From positions 186,001 through 250,000 of the forward strand of contig JAQBQB010000028.1 in the NCBI GenBank assembly GCA_028287235.1: a stretch of 64,000 nucleotides of DNA, in the 5' to 3' direction. The first letter of the stretch is position 1. Each line of letters starts with the position of its first letter. Source of the stretch: Gemmatimonadota bacterium. GTDB lineage: Bacteria > Gemmatimonadota > Gemmatimonadetes > Gemmatimonadales > Gemmatimonadaceae. A program made the position numbers and the translations under genes. A model generated the notes under the pieces. It was not told the DNA's origin and made no database searches. It saw only the letters and a list, made by a program, of their open reading frames with translations. This document shows, piece by piece, positions 17,327 to 28,424 of the stretch.

Positions 17327-18313
17327 ATGACATTGCTCACCGTCGGCTCTGTGGTCGCACGCCCGGGCGAGAAAATCTCGGGCTACATCGAGGTGCCGGA
17401 GGGCGTCGATCCGGCGACGCGCATTCCCGTCACCATCGCGACCGGTACCAAACCTGGGCCGGTGCTCGCGCTGATCGCGGGCATTCACGGGTCGGAGCCG
17501 TCGCCGATCCTGGCGCTGCAGCGCGTGCGGCGCGAGCTCGACGTGTCGCAGCTGGCGGGCACGGTGATCATCGTGCACATCGCCAACCTGCCGTCGTTCA
17601 CGCAACGCACGATCTACCGCGGGCCGTGGGATCAGAAAAATCTGAACCGGATGTTTCCCGGCTCGCCCTACGGCACGGTCTCGGAGCGGATCGCCTTCGC
17701 CATCACGACGCAGGTGATCGACCAGTGCGACTGTTTGATCGACATGCACTCGGGCGACGGCAACGAGTCGCTCCGCCCCTACGCCTACTGGAACCAGCTC
17801 GGCGTCGACGAATCGGTGGACGCGCGGGCGCGCGATCTCGCCCTCGCATTCGGGCTCGATCACATCGTCATCGACCGGAACCGGCCGCGCGACTCCGCGG
17901 CCACGGTCTTCTGCTCGAACACGGCGCACGTGCACGGCAAGCCCGCGGTGACGACGGAAGCCGGCGGTGTGGGCGTTCCGACGGAGGACATGGTCGAGCT
18001 CAACGTGCGGGGGGCATTTCGCGTCATGAGACATCTCGAAATGCTTCCCGGGCCGCGCGAGCTGGTGGAACATCCCGTGTGGATCGAACCGTCGGAGGTG
18101 CTCTCGAGCCCCGACACGGGAACGTGGCATCCGTTGGTGCAGCTCGACCAGCATGTCGAGCAGGGCGCGCTGCTCGGCTATCTCACGGACTATTTCGGCG
18201 AGCGGATCGCCGACGTGCGGGCGCCGATTGCCGGGATCGTGATGTATGTCGTCGTGTCGCCGGCCATGGGCCGAGGCGAGCCCGTGGCGATGGTGGGAGT
18301 GCCCTCGGCGTAG
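17327..18313 (+). CDS. Succinylglutamate desuccinylase/aspartoacylase family deacylase
   Basis: A 328-residue zinc hydrolase of the M14-like AstE/AspA group. Zinc ligands are seen in AGIHGSEPSP (His and Glu) and DMHSGDGNE (His). RGPWDQKNLNRMFPG carries the conserved NxNRxFPG substrate motif, and the catalytic Glu is probably in VTTEAGG. The C-terminal beta-domain (residues ~250-328) is present. The ATG at 17327 is chosen over upstream starts, which would add unconserved sequence. It is divergent from the M23 gene. The substrate could be an N-acyl amino acid. Confidence 0.85.
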   Translation: MTLLTVGSVVARPGEKISGYIEVPEGVDPATRIPVTIATGTKPGPVLALIAGIHGSEPSPILALQRVRRELDVSQLAGTVIIVHIANLPSFTQRTIYRGPWDQKNLNRMFPGSPYGTVSERIAFAITTQVIDQCDCLIDMHSGDGNESLRPYAYWNQLGVDESVDARARDLALAFGLDHIVIDRNRPRDSAATVFCSNTAHVHGKPAVTTEAGGVGVPTEDMVELNVRGAFRVMRHLEMLPGPRELVEHPVWIEPSEVLSSPDTGTWHPLVQLDQHVEQGALLGYLTDYFGERIADVRAPIAGIVMYVVVSPAMGRGEPVAMVGVPSA

Positions 18314-18338
18314 GTAGTCGTCCCGAGCGTGGTACGGG

Positions 18339-18403
18339 AGATCCTTCGCTGCGCTCAGGATGACATTGCGAGCGAGCGATCCTTCGCTGCGCTCAGGATG
18401 ACA
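18339..18403. repeat. Two copies of the dispersed 27-base repeat core
   Basis: Copies at 18339-18365 and 18378-18403 share the core ATCCTTCGCTGCGCTCAGG followed by ATGACA. They fill the 105-base gap between two converging genes (deacylase and S9 peptidase), a placement that suggests a role in 3' ends. The palindromic arms seen in other copies are weaker here. Confidence 0.75.
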
Positions 18404-18418
18404 GTACGATGACAAACG

Positions 18419-21073
18419 TCACGGCGTCACGCCCTTCGGCTGCGGGTTCTTCACGTACACGTCGAACCACGCCAGCCACCGCGCCCAGAGATCGAGATCG
18501 CTGGCGTAGGTCGCGTCGCTGTGATCCTCGTACGGATACATGTACAGCGCGGCCGGCTTGCCGAGTCCCTGAAGCGCGTGGAACATGCGCACGGAACTGA
18601 TCGGTGCGGTTCCCACGTTCTGATCCTCGAGCGCGTGATACATCAGGAGCGCGCCGGAAATCTTGTCCGCCCGATAGAAGGGCGACATGTCCAGATACGT
18701 GCTCTGCGCCTGGAAGAAGTCGCGCCGCTCGCTCTGGAAGCCGAACGGTGTGAGCGAGCGGTTGTACATGCCGTCGCCGGCGATGCCCGCCTTGAAGTAG
18801 GGCGTGAGCGTCAGCGCGTTCACCGTGCTGAACGCGCCGTAGCTGTGACCGCCGATGCCCATCTTGTTGCGATCGACGAACCCCGCGTCGACGGCCGCGT
18901 CGACCACGGCGTCGAGATTCTCCTTCAGGTCGCGCGTGTAGTTGTCGTTCATCTTGCCCGAGTCGCCGAAGATCGGGATGTCAGGCTCGATCACCGCGTA
19001 GCCCTGCGACACCCAGAGGCGCGTCGACGACGCCGGGCGAGCCGGCGGAATGTCGGGGAACTTGTTGATGTTCGTCGTATAGCGCGAGCGGTCGTAATCG
19101 GCCTGCGACGTGTACTCGCGCGGATAGAACCAGATGATGCCCGGCAACCGCGTGCCCGAGCGCCAGTCGCGCGGCAGCGTCACGTCCACCCAGAACTTGA
19201 GACCGTCGCGCGGGCGCGTGACCTGGAAGCGCTTGTGCTGCGCCATCGTCACTTCCGGCGCGACGTCCTTGTTGTGCGTGATCTGCGTGTTCGTGCCGGC
19301 CTTCACGTCGCGCAGATACGCGTCGGCGATGACGGTCGGCGACTCGTGCGTGTAGATGTACTGCGAGTAGTCGTCGTCGAGCGGCGTGACCAGCTCGTCG
19401 AACGCATTGGCCGGGCTCTCGAAGATACGCGACCGCTGGCCGGTTTCGACGTCGAGCTTGTCGGTCCACGGCCGCGGGGCCTGCGTATCCCACTTGGCGC
19501 CCGGTGCGCGCGTGCCCGACACGTACACGGTTTTGCTATCGCTGCCCACGACGACGACTTGGTCGCCATTCGCCGCGCGCTTCATCGCGAGCACGCCGGC
19601 CGTCGAATCGGCGGCCCCTGCTCCGCCGCGCCCACCGCCGCCGCCGAAGCCACCGCCGCCGCTCGGAATCGTGACGCCGCGGCCGAGGTTGAACTTCTTC
19701 GATGGATCGGCAGTGTGGATGGCGTACACAGCGCCGCTGTCTGCCGCGAACATCGTGCGTCCGTCGGCGGAGTAGACCACGTTGGTCAGCCGTCCGCTGC
19801 CTTCGTAGATCAGCTTCGTGTCGCTCGCGCCGAAGGGCGGGAGCCAGCTCATGAAGCGCACGCTCGTCGGTTGCGGACGAGCCGGCGCGGCGCCACGACC
19901 CGCACCGCGTGCACCACGGCCGGCGTTCTCCGTAACCGGCGCGAACACCGACTGCATGTAGACCAGCCCTGGTCCGACCGGGTTCCACTGGATGTTGCGC
20001 TTGCCGGTGTCGGACGGCGACTGCTGCGCTCCGCCACGGCCACCCGCGGGCGCCGGCGTGTCGCCGTCGGCGCGCTCGCCTTCACGAAGCGGCGTCTTGT
20101 TCAACGTCGCGACGACCTTGCCGTTCGCGTCCCACAGCTCCTCGACCGAGCCGAAGCTCGAGACGGGCACGAGATACGAGAAGGGCTCCGTCATCTTCGT
20201 CACGCGAAAGTACTGGCCGTCGGGCGACGCGTCGACCGAGCGAATCATTCCCGGCGCGCCGATCTTGCGGGCGCTCCTGGCCTTCACGTCGATGAGCGCG
20301 AGCTGGCCGGTGGTGTAGTACTTGAGCAGCGCCTTGTCGTGGGGATCCTCGAGCAGGCTCGGATGGATCACCTGCGGAATGACGCGCGACTCGGTGAGCC
20401 GAACCTGCGGGCCATCCTCCACGCCGTTCTTGCCGTGCGTCGGCACGGCGCCGCGCACGTCGGGCACGATCACCGTGACGATGCTCTTGCCGTCGGCAGT
20501 CCAGTCGACGCCCGTGACGAGTGTCGCGAGGAGCGGCGTCTTCGAGACCTGCACCGATTTGCCCGTGACGACGTCGGCGACGTAGATCTGCGACGCGTCG
20601 TCGAAGTTGGCGATGTACGCGACCTGCGTGCCGTTCGGCGACCACGTCTGCGCCGAGATGCTCGCGCCCTTCGGCGTCTCGATCGTCTTTGTCGCGCCGG
20701 TGCGCGGATCGACGAGCGTCAACCCGTGATGCGTGCTGGTCGTGAGCGACCGCGCGCGATTCGCCTTCGTATCGACCTGCACGCCGCCGAGGTACACGTG
20801 CGGCTTGCCGTATTCCTCGATGTCACCGCGATCGAACCCGGGCGCCCGCAGGAACCACTTCCGATCCGGGCTCGGCGTCGTGAACGAGATGTCCGTGCGC
20901 GGCGCCATGATGATGCGCTCGACGTCGGCCGGGGGACGGACGTACGTCTCCGTTCGCAAGATCTGCTGTGGGTTCCAGCCCTGCTGCGAAACGGTGGTCT
21001 GCGCGCCGAGGGGCAGCGCGACGACGGTGGCCGCGAGCGCAATGGCGCGTGCGGTGCGATGCGTACCGATCAT
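18419..21073 (-). CDS. S9-family prolyl oligopeptidase-like peptidase, secreted
   Basis: An 884-residue exported serine peptidase. The signal peptide ends PLGAQ. Residues ~60-620 form a WD40-like propeller with a Gly/Arg-rich insert (GGGGFGGGGGRGGAG). The C-terminal alpha/beta-hydrolase domain has the nucleophile in GIGGHSYGAFS (Ser744), an Asp candidate in ALEDQNV and the His in YPYEDHSDATYA. The ATG at 21071-21073 has GGAG five bases upstream. It likely degrades short peptides outside the cytoplasm. Its stop lies next to the dispersed repeats. Confidence 0.9.
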   Translation of the reverse strand: MIGTHRTARAIALAATVVALPLGAQTTVSQQGWNPQQILRTETYVRPPADVERIIMAPRTDISFTTPSPDRKWFLRAPGFDRGDIEEYGKPHVYLGGVQVDTKANRARSLTTSTHHGLTLVDPRTGATKTIETPKGASISAQTWSPNGTQVAYIANFDDASQIYVADVVTGKSVQVSKTPLLATLVTGVDWTADGKSIVTVIVPDVRGAVPTHGKNGVEDGPQVRLTESRVIPQVIHPSLLEDPHDKALLKYYTTGQLALIDVKARSARKIGAPGMIRSVDASPDGQYFRVTKMTEPFSYLVPVSSFGSVEELWDANGKVVATLNKTPLREGERADGDTPAPAGGRGGAQQSPSDTGKRNIQWNPVGPGLVYMQSVFAPVTENAGRGARGAGRGAAPARPQPTSVRFMSWLPPFGASDTKLIYEGSGRLTNVVYSADGRTMFAADSGAVYAIHTADPSKKFNLGRGVTIPSGGGGFGGGGGRGGAGAADSTAGVLAMKRAANGDQVVVVGSDSKTVYVSGTRAPGAKWDTQAPRPWTDKLDVETGQRSRIFESPANAFDELVTPLDDDYSQYIYTHESPTVIADAYLRDVKAGTNTQITHNKDVAPEVTMAQHKRFQVTRPRDGLKFWVDVTLPRDWRSGTRLPGIIWFYPREYTSQADYDRSRYTTNINKFPDIPPARPASSTRLWVSQGYAVIEPDIPIFGDSGKMNDNYTRDLKENLDAVVDAAVDAGFVDRNKMGIGGHSYGAFSTVNALTLTPYFKAGIAGDGMYNRSLTPFGFQSERRDFFQAQSTYLDMSPFYRADKISGALLMYHALEDQNVGTAPISSVRMFHALQGLGKPAALYMYPYEDHSDATYASDLDLWARWLAWFDVYVKNPQPKGVTP

Positions 21074-21130
21074 TGGTGCTCCGAAAGTGGGTGCCGTGGC
21101 GATAAAGCTGCGGCGGAGCACCGGAAACCG

Positions 21131-21310
21131 CTACTCGCCTCGGCCTTTCGTCGCCTCGACCTTCTCCCGGAAGCTCAGGATTGCCCCGCACTGCGTGCAC
21201 ACATAGTTGCCGGTCCGCTCGCCAAGATCGTACTCCTTGGCGAACGCGGGATGTGGGCACGGCTTGGCGCCCCAGGCTTGCTGGAGCTCGGTCGCTTTTT
21301 TCTTTTGCAT
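21131..21310 (-). CDS. Small zinc-ribbon-like protein
   Basis: A 59-residue protein, starting MQKKKATELQQAWGAKPCPH. It has a Cys-Pro-His pair (CPH) and, about 25 residues on, CTQCGAIL, so one zinc site with C-x-H and CxxC is likely. A strand between them (NYVCTQCG) is typical of small zinc ribbons. The C-terminus is Lys/Glu-rich. Function unknown. It lies between the S9 peptidase and DUF488 genes on the same strand, 33 bases from the latter. Confidence 0.6.
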   Translation of the reverse strand: MQKKKATELQQAWGAKPCPHPAFAKEYDLGERTGNYVCTQCGAILSFREKVEATKGRGE

Positions 21311-21343
21311 ACCGAAAGATACTCGCCGCTCGACCGGCGGCGG

Positions 21344-21814
21344 CTACTCCGCGAACGGATCGAGGGCCATGAGGTTCGTTACCTGGAGCGGAAACTGGGC
21401 CGCCAGCGCGTCGGCCACGAGGCTGCGGTGACAGTGCGCGGCATCCGCCTCGAAGCACATCAACGCGATGCGCCGGCCGGCGTGCACCAACTCGGCCACG
21501 GCGTGCAACTGTTCCCGCGCCACCTGCGTGGCCAGGTGCGCGCGAAAGATGCGCTTCATCTCGTCGTGCTTGCCGGAGCGCGCCGCGGCGCGGCCGTCGG
21601 CCGGCGTGCCCAGGCCGCGGTAATGCAGATAGGCGATCCCGGCGCCCTCGAGGTTGGCCGAGAGCGCCGTCTTCGCGAAGCCGGGACGGCGCGAGCTCGC
21701 GACAGCGCGAATGTCGACGAGCAGCTCGACGCCGTGCGCCGTGAGCGCCTCGAGGAAGTCCGCGACGGTCGCGCCTTCGTAGCCGATAGTGGCAATGGTG
21801 GCGATCGATTCCAT
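21344..21814 (-). CDS. DUF488 family protein
   Basis: A 156-residue cytosolic protein with the DUF488 signature: ATIGYEGATVADFLEALTAHG, LLVDIRAVASSRRPGFAK, LGTP and the Cys/His motif ALMCFEADAAHCHRSLVADAL. Function is not established for the family; the conserved Cys-His motif suggests metal or nucleic-acid binding. It is upstream of the small zinc-ribbon gene and probably co-transcribed with it. Confidence 0.88.
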   Translation of the reverse strand: MESIATIATIGYEGATVADFLEALTAHGVELLVDIRAVASSRRPGFAKTALSANLEGAGIAYLHYRGLGTPADGRAAARSGKHDEMKRIFRAHLATQVAREQLHAVAELVHAGRRIALMCFEADAAHCHRSLVADALAAQFPLQVTNLMALDPFAE

Positions 21815-21850
21815 CGCGGAAAGATATGGGCGGTGCGACGGCCCGGACTA

Positions 21851-22360
21851 TTAGGGTTGTATGTCGATTTCGCCGGCGGCGATCGGAGTCGCGGAGCCGT
21901 TGGGCGACACGAGAATGCTCACGAAATAGTGGCCTCCCGCCAGTCCGCTCGCGACGATCGCCGCAACGTCGATGTAGCCGACGAGGTCGATCGATTGGCC
22001 CGACGGGAGCGTCAGCCGCATTTCGGACGAGGTGCAGCCGGAGCCTCCGAGCCCGCTGTCGTAGCTCGGCGTCCCCGATCGAGCGGGCGTTGGAAACAAC
22101 CGGATCGACGCCCAGCACCCACCGTAGGCGATCTGCTCGTCGGTGGCGCTCCCATTCGTCACGGTCACCGCATACCGAACGCGCGGCTGCGGGTCGCGAA
22201 CCGCGGCCGTGCTCGCCGAAATGCCGTACGCGCTGCTGATCGTGAACGACGGGCTCGGCGGTGGCGGCGATGTCACCAGGCTCTCCTTCGACGAGCACGC
22301 AGCCGCGGCGGCGAACGCGGCCGTGGCGATTAGAGAACGCCGGAGACTGACGTCAGGCAT
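21851..22360 (-). CDS. Lipoprotein of unknown function
   Basis: A 169-residue predicted lipoprotein with signal LIATAAFAAAAACSS. The mature part is beta-rich, with a conserved-looking Cys pair (YGGCWAS and GSGCTSS) that may be disulfide-bonded, and an Ig-like pattern RVRYAVTVTNGSATDEQ. It resembles small secreted inhibitor-like or adhesive domains but no family is claimed. The start at 22358-22360 is the best fit to the signal peptide; the upstream ATG at 22390 is an alternative. Confidence 0.5.
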   Translation of the reverse strand: MPDVSLRRSLIATAAFAAAAACSSKESLVTSPPPPSPSFTISSAYGISASTAAVRDPQPRVRYAVTVTNGSATDEQIAYGGCWASIRLFPTPARSGTPSYDSGLGGSGCTSSEMRLTLPSGQSIDLVGYIDVAAIVASGLAGGHYFVSILVSPNGSATPIAAGEIDIQP

Positions 22361-22428
22361 GATGCGCGAAGTGCCAGAGAACATGATCATGAGTGAACGC
22401 TCAATTCTGTCGCAATACTTCCGCCGAG

Positions 22429-24327
<1,899 letters not shown>

Positions 24328-24394
24328 GATGCGCTCGTCTTGGTGTGTGTTGTCACTCCAAGACTAACGCTGGAACGGCTCTTTTACCGCATAG

Positions 24395-24416
24395 GGACGC
24401 AAAGACCTGTGCGTCC
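24395..24416. terminator. Hairpin downstream of the S9 peptidase gene
   Basis: GGACGCA (24395-24401) and TGCGTCC (24410-24416) form a perfect 7-bp stem with an 8-base loop, just past the stop at 24425 of the minus-strand S9 gene. No T-run follows, so this is a weak terminator candidate or an mRNA-end hairpin. Confidence 0.35.
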
Positions 24417-24424
24417 TCCGCGGT

Positions 24425-26596
24425 TCAATTCTGTTTTTTCTGCTTCGCCGCGCCCACCGCTGCCGACGTGCCGCCAAACTTCCGCTCGAAGTACGCCGCC
24501 GTCGCCGAATCCACCGTGATCCAGTTCGCGTGCCGCAGGAAGTGGTGCGTGTCGTCGGGAATGATCAGCTCCTCGAAATCGACCTTCTGCTTGGCGAGCC
24601 GGCGCGCCAGGTCCACGGTCTGATGAAACTGCACGTTGCGGTCGTCGTCGCCGTGGATGAGCAGCACCGGCGACTTCCATCCCGACACCGCCGAGATGGG
24701 CGACGACTTCCAGGCCACGTCGAGCGCGCGCTGGGTGTCGGGTGCCTTCTCGTAGCGCGGCGCGAGGAGGCCGGCGGCGCGCTCGCTCGTCCAATCGTGT
24801 ACGCCGTGAATGTCCACGCCGGCGGCGAAGAGGTCGGAGTTGTGCGACAGCGCCATGGCCGTGAGGAATCCGCCGTACGAGCCGCCGTAGATCCCGATGC
24901 GCGACGCGTCGACGTTTGGCAGTGAGCGCAGATACTTCGCCGCGGCCTGCACGTCGAGATACTCCGACGCACCCTGCGCGCCGCCATGCGCCGGATGCTG
25001 GAAGTCGCGGCCGTAGCCGATGCCCAACCGGTAGTTCACCGACAATACAATGAATCCGCGGCTCGCCAGGTACTGATTCGACGCGTAGGCGTTCGAGTAG
25101 TAGTCGGAGTAATTCCAGCCGAGAAGCATCTGCCGCGGCGGACCGCCGTGCACGAAGATGACCGCCGGCTTTTTGCCGCCGCGCACAAAGCTCGCGCTGC
25201 TCACGGCGTCGAAGAGCTGGCCGTGTACCTCGAGTCCGTCGGGCGCCTTGAAGATCACCTTCCTTGGCGTGACGAGCTGCGACGCCGGATAGTCGGCCGC
25301 GATTCGTTCGGCGCCGATCCATTGCACCGCGCCGCCGCGCGCCGGCATGATGCCCGGCAGCGGCGGACGCTGCGCCGTGGCGCCGATGAGCGCGATCGAG
25401 TTGCCGTCGCCGGTGAACGCCGGCGTCCACTCGAGTCCCGTGCCAGGCGTCATCACCTCGGGCGCGGCGCGATCGACCGGCACTCGCACCACGTGCCGGC
25501 GGTCGATGTCGTCCGCGTCGCTGCCCATGTTGCCGGCGAACGCGAGCCACTTGCCGTCCGGGCTCAGCGCGACGTACTCGGCCATGTACTCGCCCGGCGT
25601 CAGCAGCGTCGGCTGGCCGCCGCTCTCGGAGATCGAGTAGAGGTGTGGCCAGCCGTCCATCTCCGACAGAAAGACGATGCGCCCGCCGGCGGCATACAGA
25701 AGATTTGTGCCACCTTCTGTACCCGGTATGGAGCCGCGCAACGTTTCGGGACTCTTCCAGATCTGACGCGCCGTGCCTGCCCGCGCATCGGCGTTCCAGA
25801 TCGCCCAGGGAGTCGGCCGGGGAATGAGCACGGAGTCGGGTGCACCGCCCGCGCCGGGCATGCGGACGAACGCGAGGTGCGCACCGTCGGGCGACCAGCG
25901 CGGCGACACGTCGCGCGACGTCGACGGGGCGATCCAGCGAATGCGCGTCGAGTCGTCGGTGAAGATGCCGATCATCGAGTGATCGCCGCGCGCCGAGACG
26001 AACGCGAGCTGCGAGCCGTTCGGCGACCACTGCGGATCGTTTGCCGCACCATTCGCCGTGAAGAGGCGCTTCGCGGCGGACGAGCCGTCGATCGGCACCG
26101 TCCAGATGGCGCGGTCGCGCACGAACGCGACGACGTCGCCGCGCGGCGAGATGGCGGGATCGTCGCCGTCGGCGAGGCGCTTCGGTGTCCCGCCGTCGAA
26201 GGGCACGGACCAGATCTGCACGACGGGCGCAGTGGGCAGCGACAGCGGATTCGGCGGCGTGCCTTCCCAGTTCGCGCTGTGCTCGCCGCCGCGCACGTAG
26301 ATCACGTACTTGCCGTCGGGCGAGACGGCGAGGCTGGTGAGCTCCTGTCCGTCGTCGAGCGCGTAGCTCGTGAGCTGCCGCGCGTTGTACTGCGGTGCGT
26401 CGGCGACCCAGACGTTGCGCCGCCCTTGCTCGTTCAGCGCATACGCGATGCGGCCGCCGTGCGGCGCGGCGACGAGGCCGTTCGGAAAGGGATTGCTTCT
26501 GACCTGATTGATCGAGAACGACGGCGCCTGTGCCGCGAGCGTCGTGGCAGTGACGGCGCCGATGAACGCGGCGCGAACGAGAGAGCGGATTGACAT
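24425..26596 (-). CDS. S9-family peptidase (DPP-IV/acylaminoacyl-like), secreted
   Basis: A 723-residue exported serine peptidase. The signal peptide ends TTLAAQ, and residues ~40-440 are a beta-propeller with PD40-type repeats (SPDGKYVIYV, SPNGSQLAFVSARG, SPDGKWLAFAG). The hydrolase domain has GIYGGSYGGFL with Ser573, Asp in LIHGDDDRNV and His in PDDTHHF. It probably removes dipeptides or single residues from oligopeptides. It is a different subgroup from the S9 enzyme at 18419-21073. It is divergent from the PAP2 gene at 26709. Confidence 0.92.
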   Translation of the reverse strand: MSIRSLVRAAFIGAVTATTLAAQAPSFSINQVRSNPFPNGLVAAPHGGRIAYALNEQGRRNVWVADAPQYNARQLTSYALDDGQELTSLAVSPDGKYVIYVRGGEHSANWEGTPPNPLSLPTAPVVQIWSVPFDGGTPKRLADGDDPAISPRGDVVAFVRDRAIWTVPIDGSSAAKRLFTANGAANDPQWSPNGSQLAFVSARGDHSMIGIFTDDSTRIRWIAPSTSRDVSPRWSPDGAHLAFVRMPGAGGAPDSVLIPRPTPWAIWNADARAGTARQIWKSPETLRGSIPGTEGGTNLLYAAGGRIVFLSEMDGWPHLYSISESGGQPTLLTPGEYMAEYVALSPDGKWLAFAGNMGSDADDIDRRHVVRVPVDRAAPEVMTPGTGLEWTPAFTGDGNSIALIGATAQRPPLPGIMPARGGAVQWIGAERIAADYPASQLVTPRKVIFKAPDGLEVHGQLFDAVSSASFVRGGKKPAVIFVHGGPPRQMLLGWNYSDYYSNAYASNQYLASRGFIVLSVNYRLGIGYGRDFQHPAHGGAQGASEYLDVQAAAKYLRSLPNVDASRIGIYGGSYGGFLTAMALSHNSDLFAAGVDIHGVHDWTSERAAGLLAPRYEKAPDTQRALDVAWKSSPISAVSGWKSPVLLIHGDDDRNVQFHQTVDLARRLAKQKVDFEELIIPDDTHHFLRHANWITVDSATAAYFERKFGGTSAAVGAAKQKKQN

Positions 26597-26708
26597 GATC
26601 GCGAGTCGGAGAAGGAGTCGCGGCTGACTCCGCCGCGCACGTCTATTAAAGCTCCCGGCGCGTTCGTCGTCAAACGACCTGGGCGCGGGACGTGCATTTC
26701 CGGCGGGC

Positions 26709-27377
26709 ATGTTTCCGCGCTCAGTCCGGCATAGACGGCCGCAGCTCGACGAGGCAGCGTCGCGCCGCCATCGACTGGCGCTCGCCGCCGCGGCGGGTGG
26801 CGGCGTGGCACTCATCTCGGCGATGGTCGCGCGTCTCGGCGTCGACGAGCATTGGCCGATCGACCTCCGCGTGCGCGCGGTGGTGGCGACGCATCGCAAG
26901 CCGAAGACGCGGGCGATGCTGCGCATGGCCGGTACGGCGGGAGCAGTCGGCGTCTACGTGCCGGCAACGGTGCTGGCCGTGCTGCTCGTATCGAGCCGGC
27001 GCGACACACTGCGAGCGATGCCGATCGCCGGCGCGGTCACGAGCGCGGCGATCGCGAGCTGGCTCCTCAAGCACGCGGTGAAACGGCCGCGGCCTCGCGG
27101 CAAGCATGGACCCGTGAATTCGCATCCGAGCTTTCCGAGCGGCCATGCAACGCGGGCCAGCGCAACCGCGCTCACGATCGCCTACGTGCTCCTGCGGGAG
27201 CGCATGGCTCCGCACCATGTCGCCCTGCCGATCGCCGCCGGGATCTCCGCCGCCGCGGGGGTGAGCCGCGCCTACGCCGATGCACATTGGACCACCGACG
27301 TGATCGGCGGCTGGGCGCTCGGCGCCGCCACTGCCGCGGCCGCGGGACTCTGGTATGAGCACGTCCGCGACGACTGA
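26709..27377 (+). CDS. PAP2-family phosphatase
   Basis: A 222-residue integral membrane phosphatase. Three active-site motifs of the PAP2 family are intact: KHAVKRPRP (motif 1), FPSGHATRA (motif 2) and SRAYADAHWTTDVIGGW (motif 3). Typical substrates are phosphatidate or undecaprenyl pyrophosphate. Several hydrophobic helices are spaced as expected. It overlaps the next PAP2 gene by 23 bases, so both are co-transcribed and translationally coupled. Confidence 0.92.
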   Translation: MFPRSVRHRRPQLDEAASRRHRLALAAAAGGGVALISAMVARLGVDEHWPIDLRVRAVVATHRKPKTRAMLRMAGTAGAVGVYVPATVLAVLLVSSRRDTLRAMPIAGAVTSAAIASWLLKHAVKRPRPRGKHGPVNSHPSFPSGHATRASATALTIAYVLLRERMAPHHVALPIAAGISAAAGVSRAYADAHWTTDVIGGWALGAATAAAAGLWYEHVRDD

Positions 27378-28041
27378 CCGCGGCGCTGGCGACGACGGCG
27401 CGGCGTCACGCGCCGCGGCTGCCCTGCTGGTTGTCGGCGCGGCGGGACTGTTCGCGTTCATCGCGCGCGGCGTGGCGACGAGACGATCGCAGCGGCTCGA
27501 CGAGCGTGCGCGCGCGTGGACGCAGGCACGCCGCACCGCGGGCGTCGACGTCGCGGTGAAGCCGGTGACGTTGCTGAGCCTGCCGCTGCTGGTGATGTCG
27601 GCGACGGCGGCGCTGGTGTGGTGGCTGCATCGCGACGGACGCGAGGCGGCGGCGCGCACGATCGCGTTGACACCGCTCGTTGCCGGCGTCGCGGGGCAGA
27701 GCTTCACGACGTTTCTCGCGCAGCGCAATCCGCCCGACGTCGGCGAATCGCCGACCGGTGAAGTCACCGAAGCGAGTTTCCCGAGCGGACACACCACCGG
27801 TGTGACGGCGGAGGCGTTGGCGATCGCGTACGTCCTGCAGCAGGAAGGGCTGAGCACGACGCCGGTTGCCGCCGCGTTGATTGCCTGGCCGCTCCTCGTC
27901 GGCGTGACGCGCGTGTACCGCGACCGCCACTGGCTCAGCGACATCCTGGCCGGATGGACGGCCGGGATCGGCGTCGCGGCCGCGGCGGCCCTCCTCTACC
28001 GGCTCACGGCGACTCGCACGCTAGAGCGTACGCTGCCCTGA
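27355..28041 (+). CDS. PAP2-family protein with degenerate motif 1
   Basis: A 228-residue membrane protein homologous to the preceding one. Motif 2 (FPSGHTTG) and motif 3 (TRVYRDRHWLSDILAGW) are intact, but motif 1 reads FLAQRNPP: the lysine seven residues before the arginine is replaced by hydrophobic sequence, and RP has become RN. Catalysis may therefore be weak or altered. Its start is inside the end of the upstream gene. The pair may work as two subunits or act on different lipid phosphates. Confidence 0.88.
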   Translation: MSTSATTDRGAGDDGAASRAAAALLVVGAAGLFAFIARGVATRRSQRLDERARAWTQARRTAGVDVAVKPVTLLSLPLLVMSATAALVWWLHRDGREAAARTIALTPLVAGVAGQSFTTFLAQRNPPDVGESPTGEVTEASFPSGHTTGVTAEALAIAYVLQQEGLSTTPVAAALIAWPLLVGVTRVYRDRHWLSDILAGWTAGIGVAAAAALLYRLTATRTLERTLP

Positions 28042-28107
28042 AACAACGCCATGCCGCCGGCGTAGGACGAATGGCATCCTGACAGCTTTCACCGCAGAGG
28101 CGCTCAC

Positions 28108-28404
28108 ATGTCCCACTACTTTCGTGATCTTCTTCCCCTCGTGGTCATCGGCGGCAGCTTCACGCTCACGGGAGCGGTGTTGTACGGGGCGTGGCTCCTG
28201 GGCCGCTATCGCGGGCGAGAAGACGAGCTACCGATGGATCTCGCGGAGATGCAGGCGCGCCTGCAACGGCTCGAGTACGTGATTGCACAGAACACGAACG
28301 CGTTGGAGCGACTGGAGGCGGCGCATCGCCACACGGCGCGGCTGATCACCGATGGACCGTCGACCCTGCCGCGGCTACCCGGCCAGCAGGTGACGCCGCA
28401 TTGA
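28108..28404 (+). CDS. Small membrane-anchored coiled-coil protein
   Basis: A 98-residue protein with one transmembrane segment (PLVVIGGSFTLTGAVLYGAW) near the N-terminus, then a charged helix with heptad-like repeats (LAEMQARLQRLEYVIAQ). The shape is that of small PspB-like or LapA-like membrane anchors, but no family is claimed. It follows the PAP2 pair by 66 bases and is convergent with the unknown gene at 28425. Confidence 0.6.
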   Translation: MSHYFRDLLPLVVIGGSFTLTGAVLYGAWLLGRYRGREDELPMDLAEMQARLQRLEYVIAQNTNALERLEAAHRHTARLITDGPSTLPRLPGQQVTPH

Positions 28405-28424
28405 GCGCGTCATGCGGGCTCGCG

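Noticed and set aside
18521-22333. A 1270-codon open frame on the plus strand
   Set aside because: It is antisense to a clear S9 peptidase and its neighbours, has the Arg/His/Val-rich composition of GC-rich mirror frames and shows no domain.
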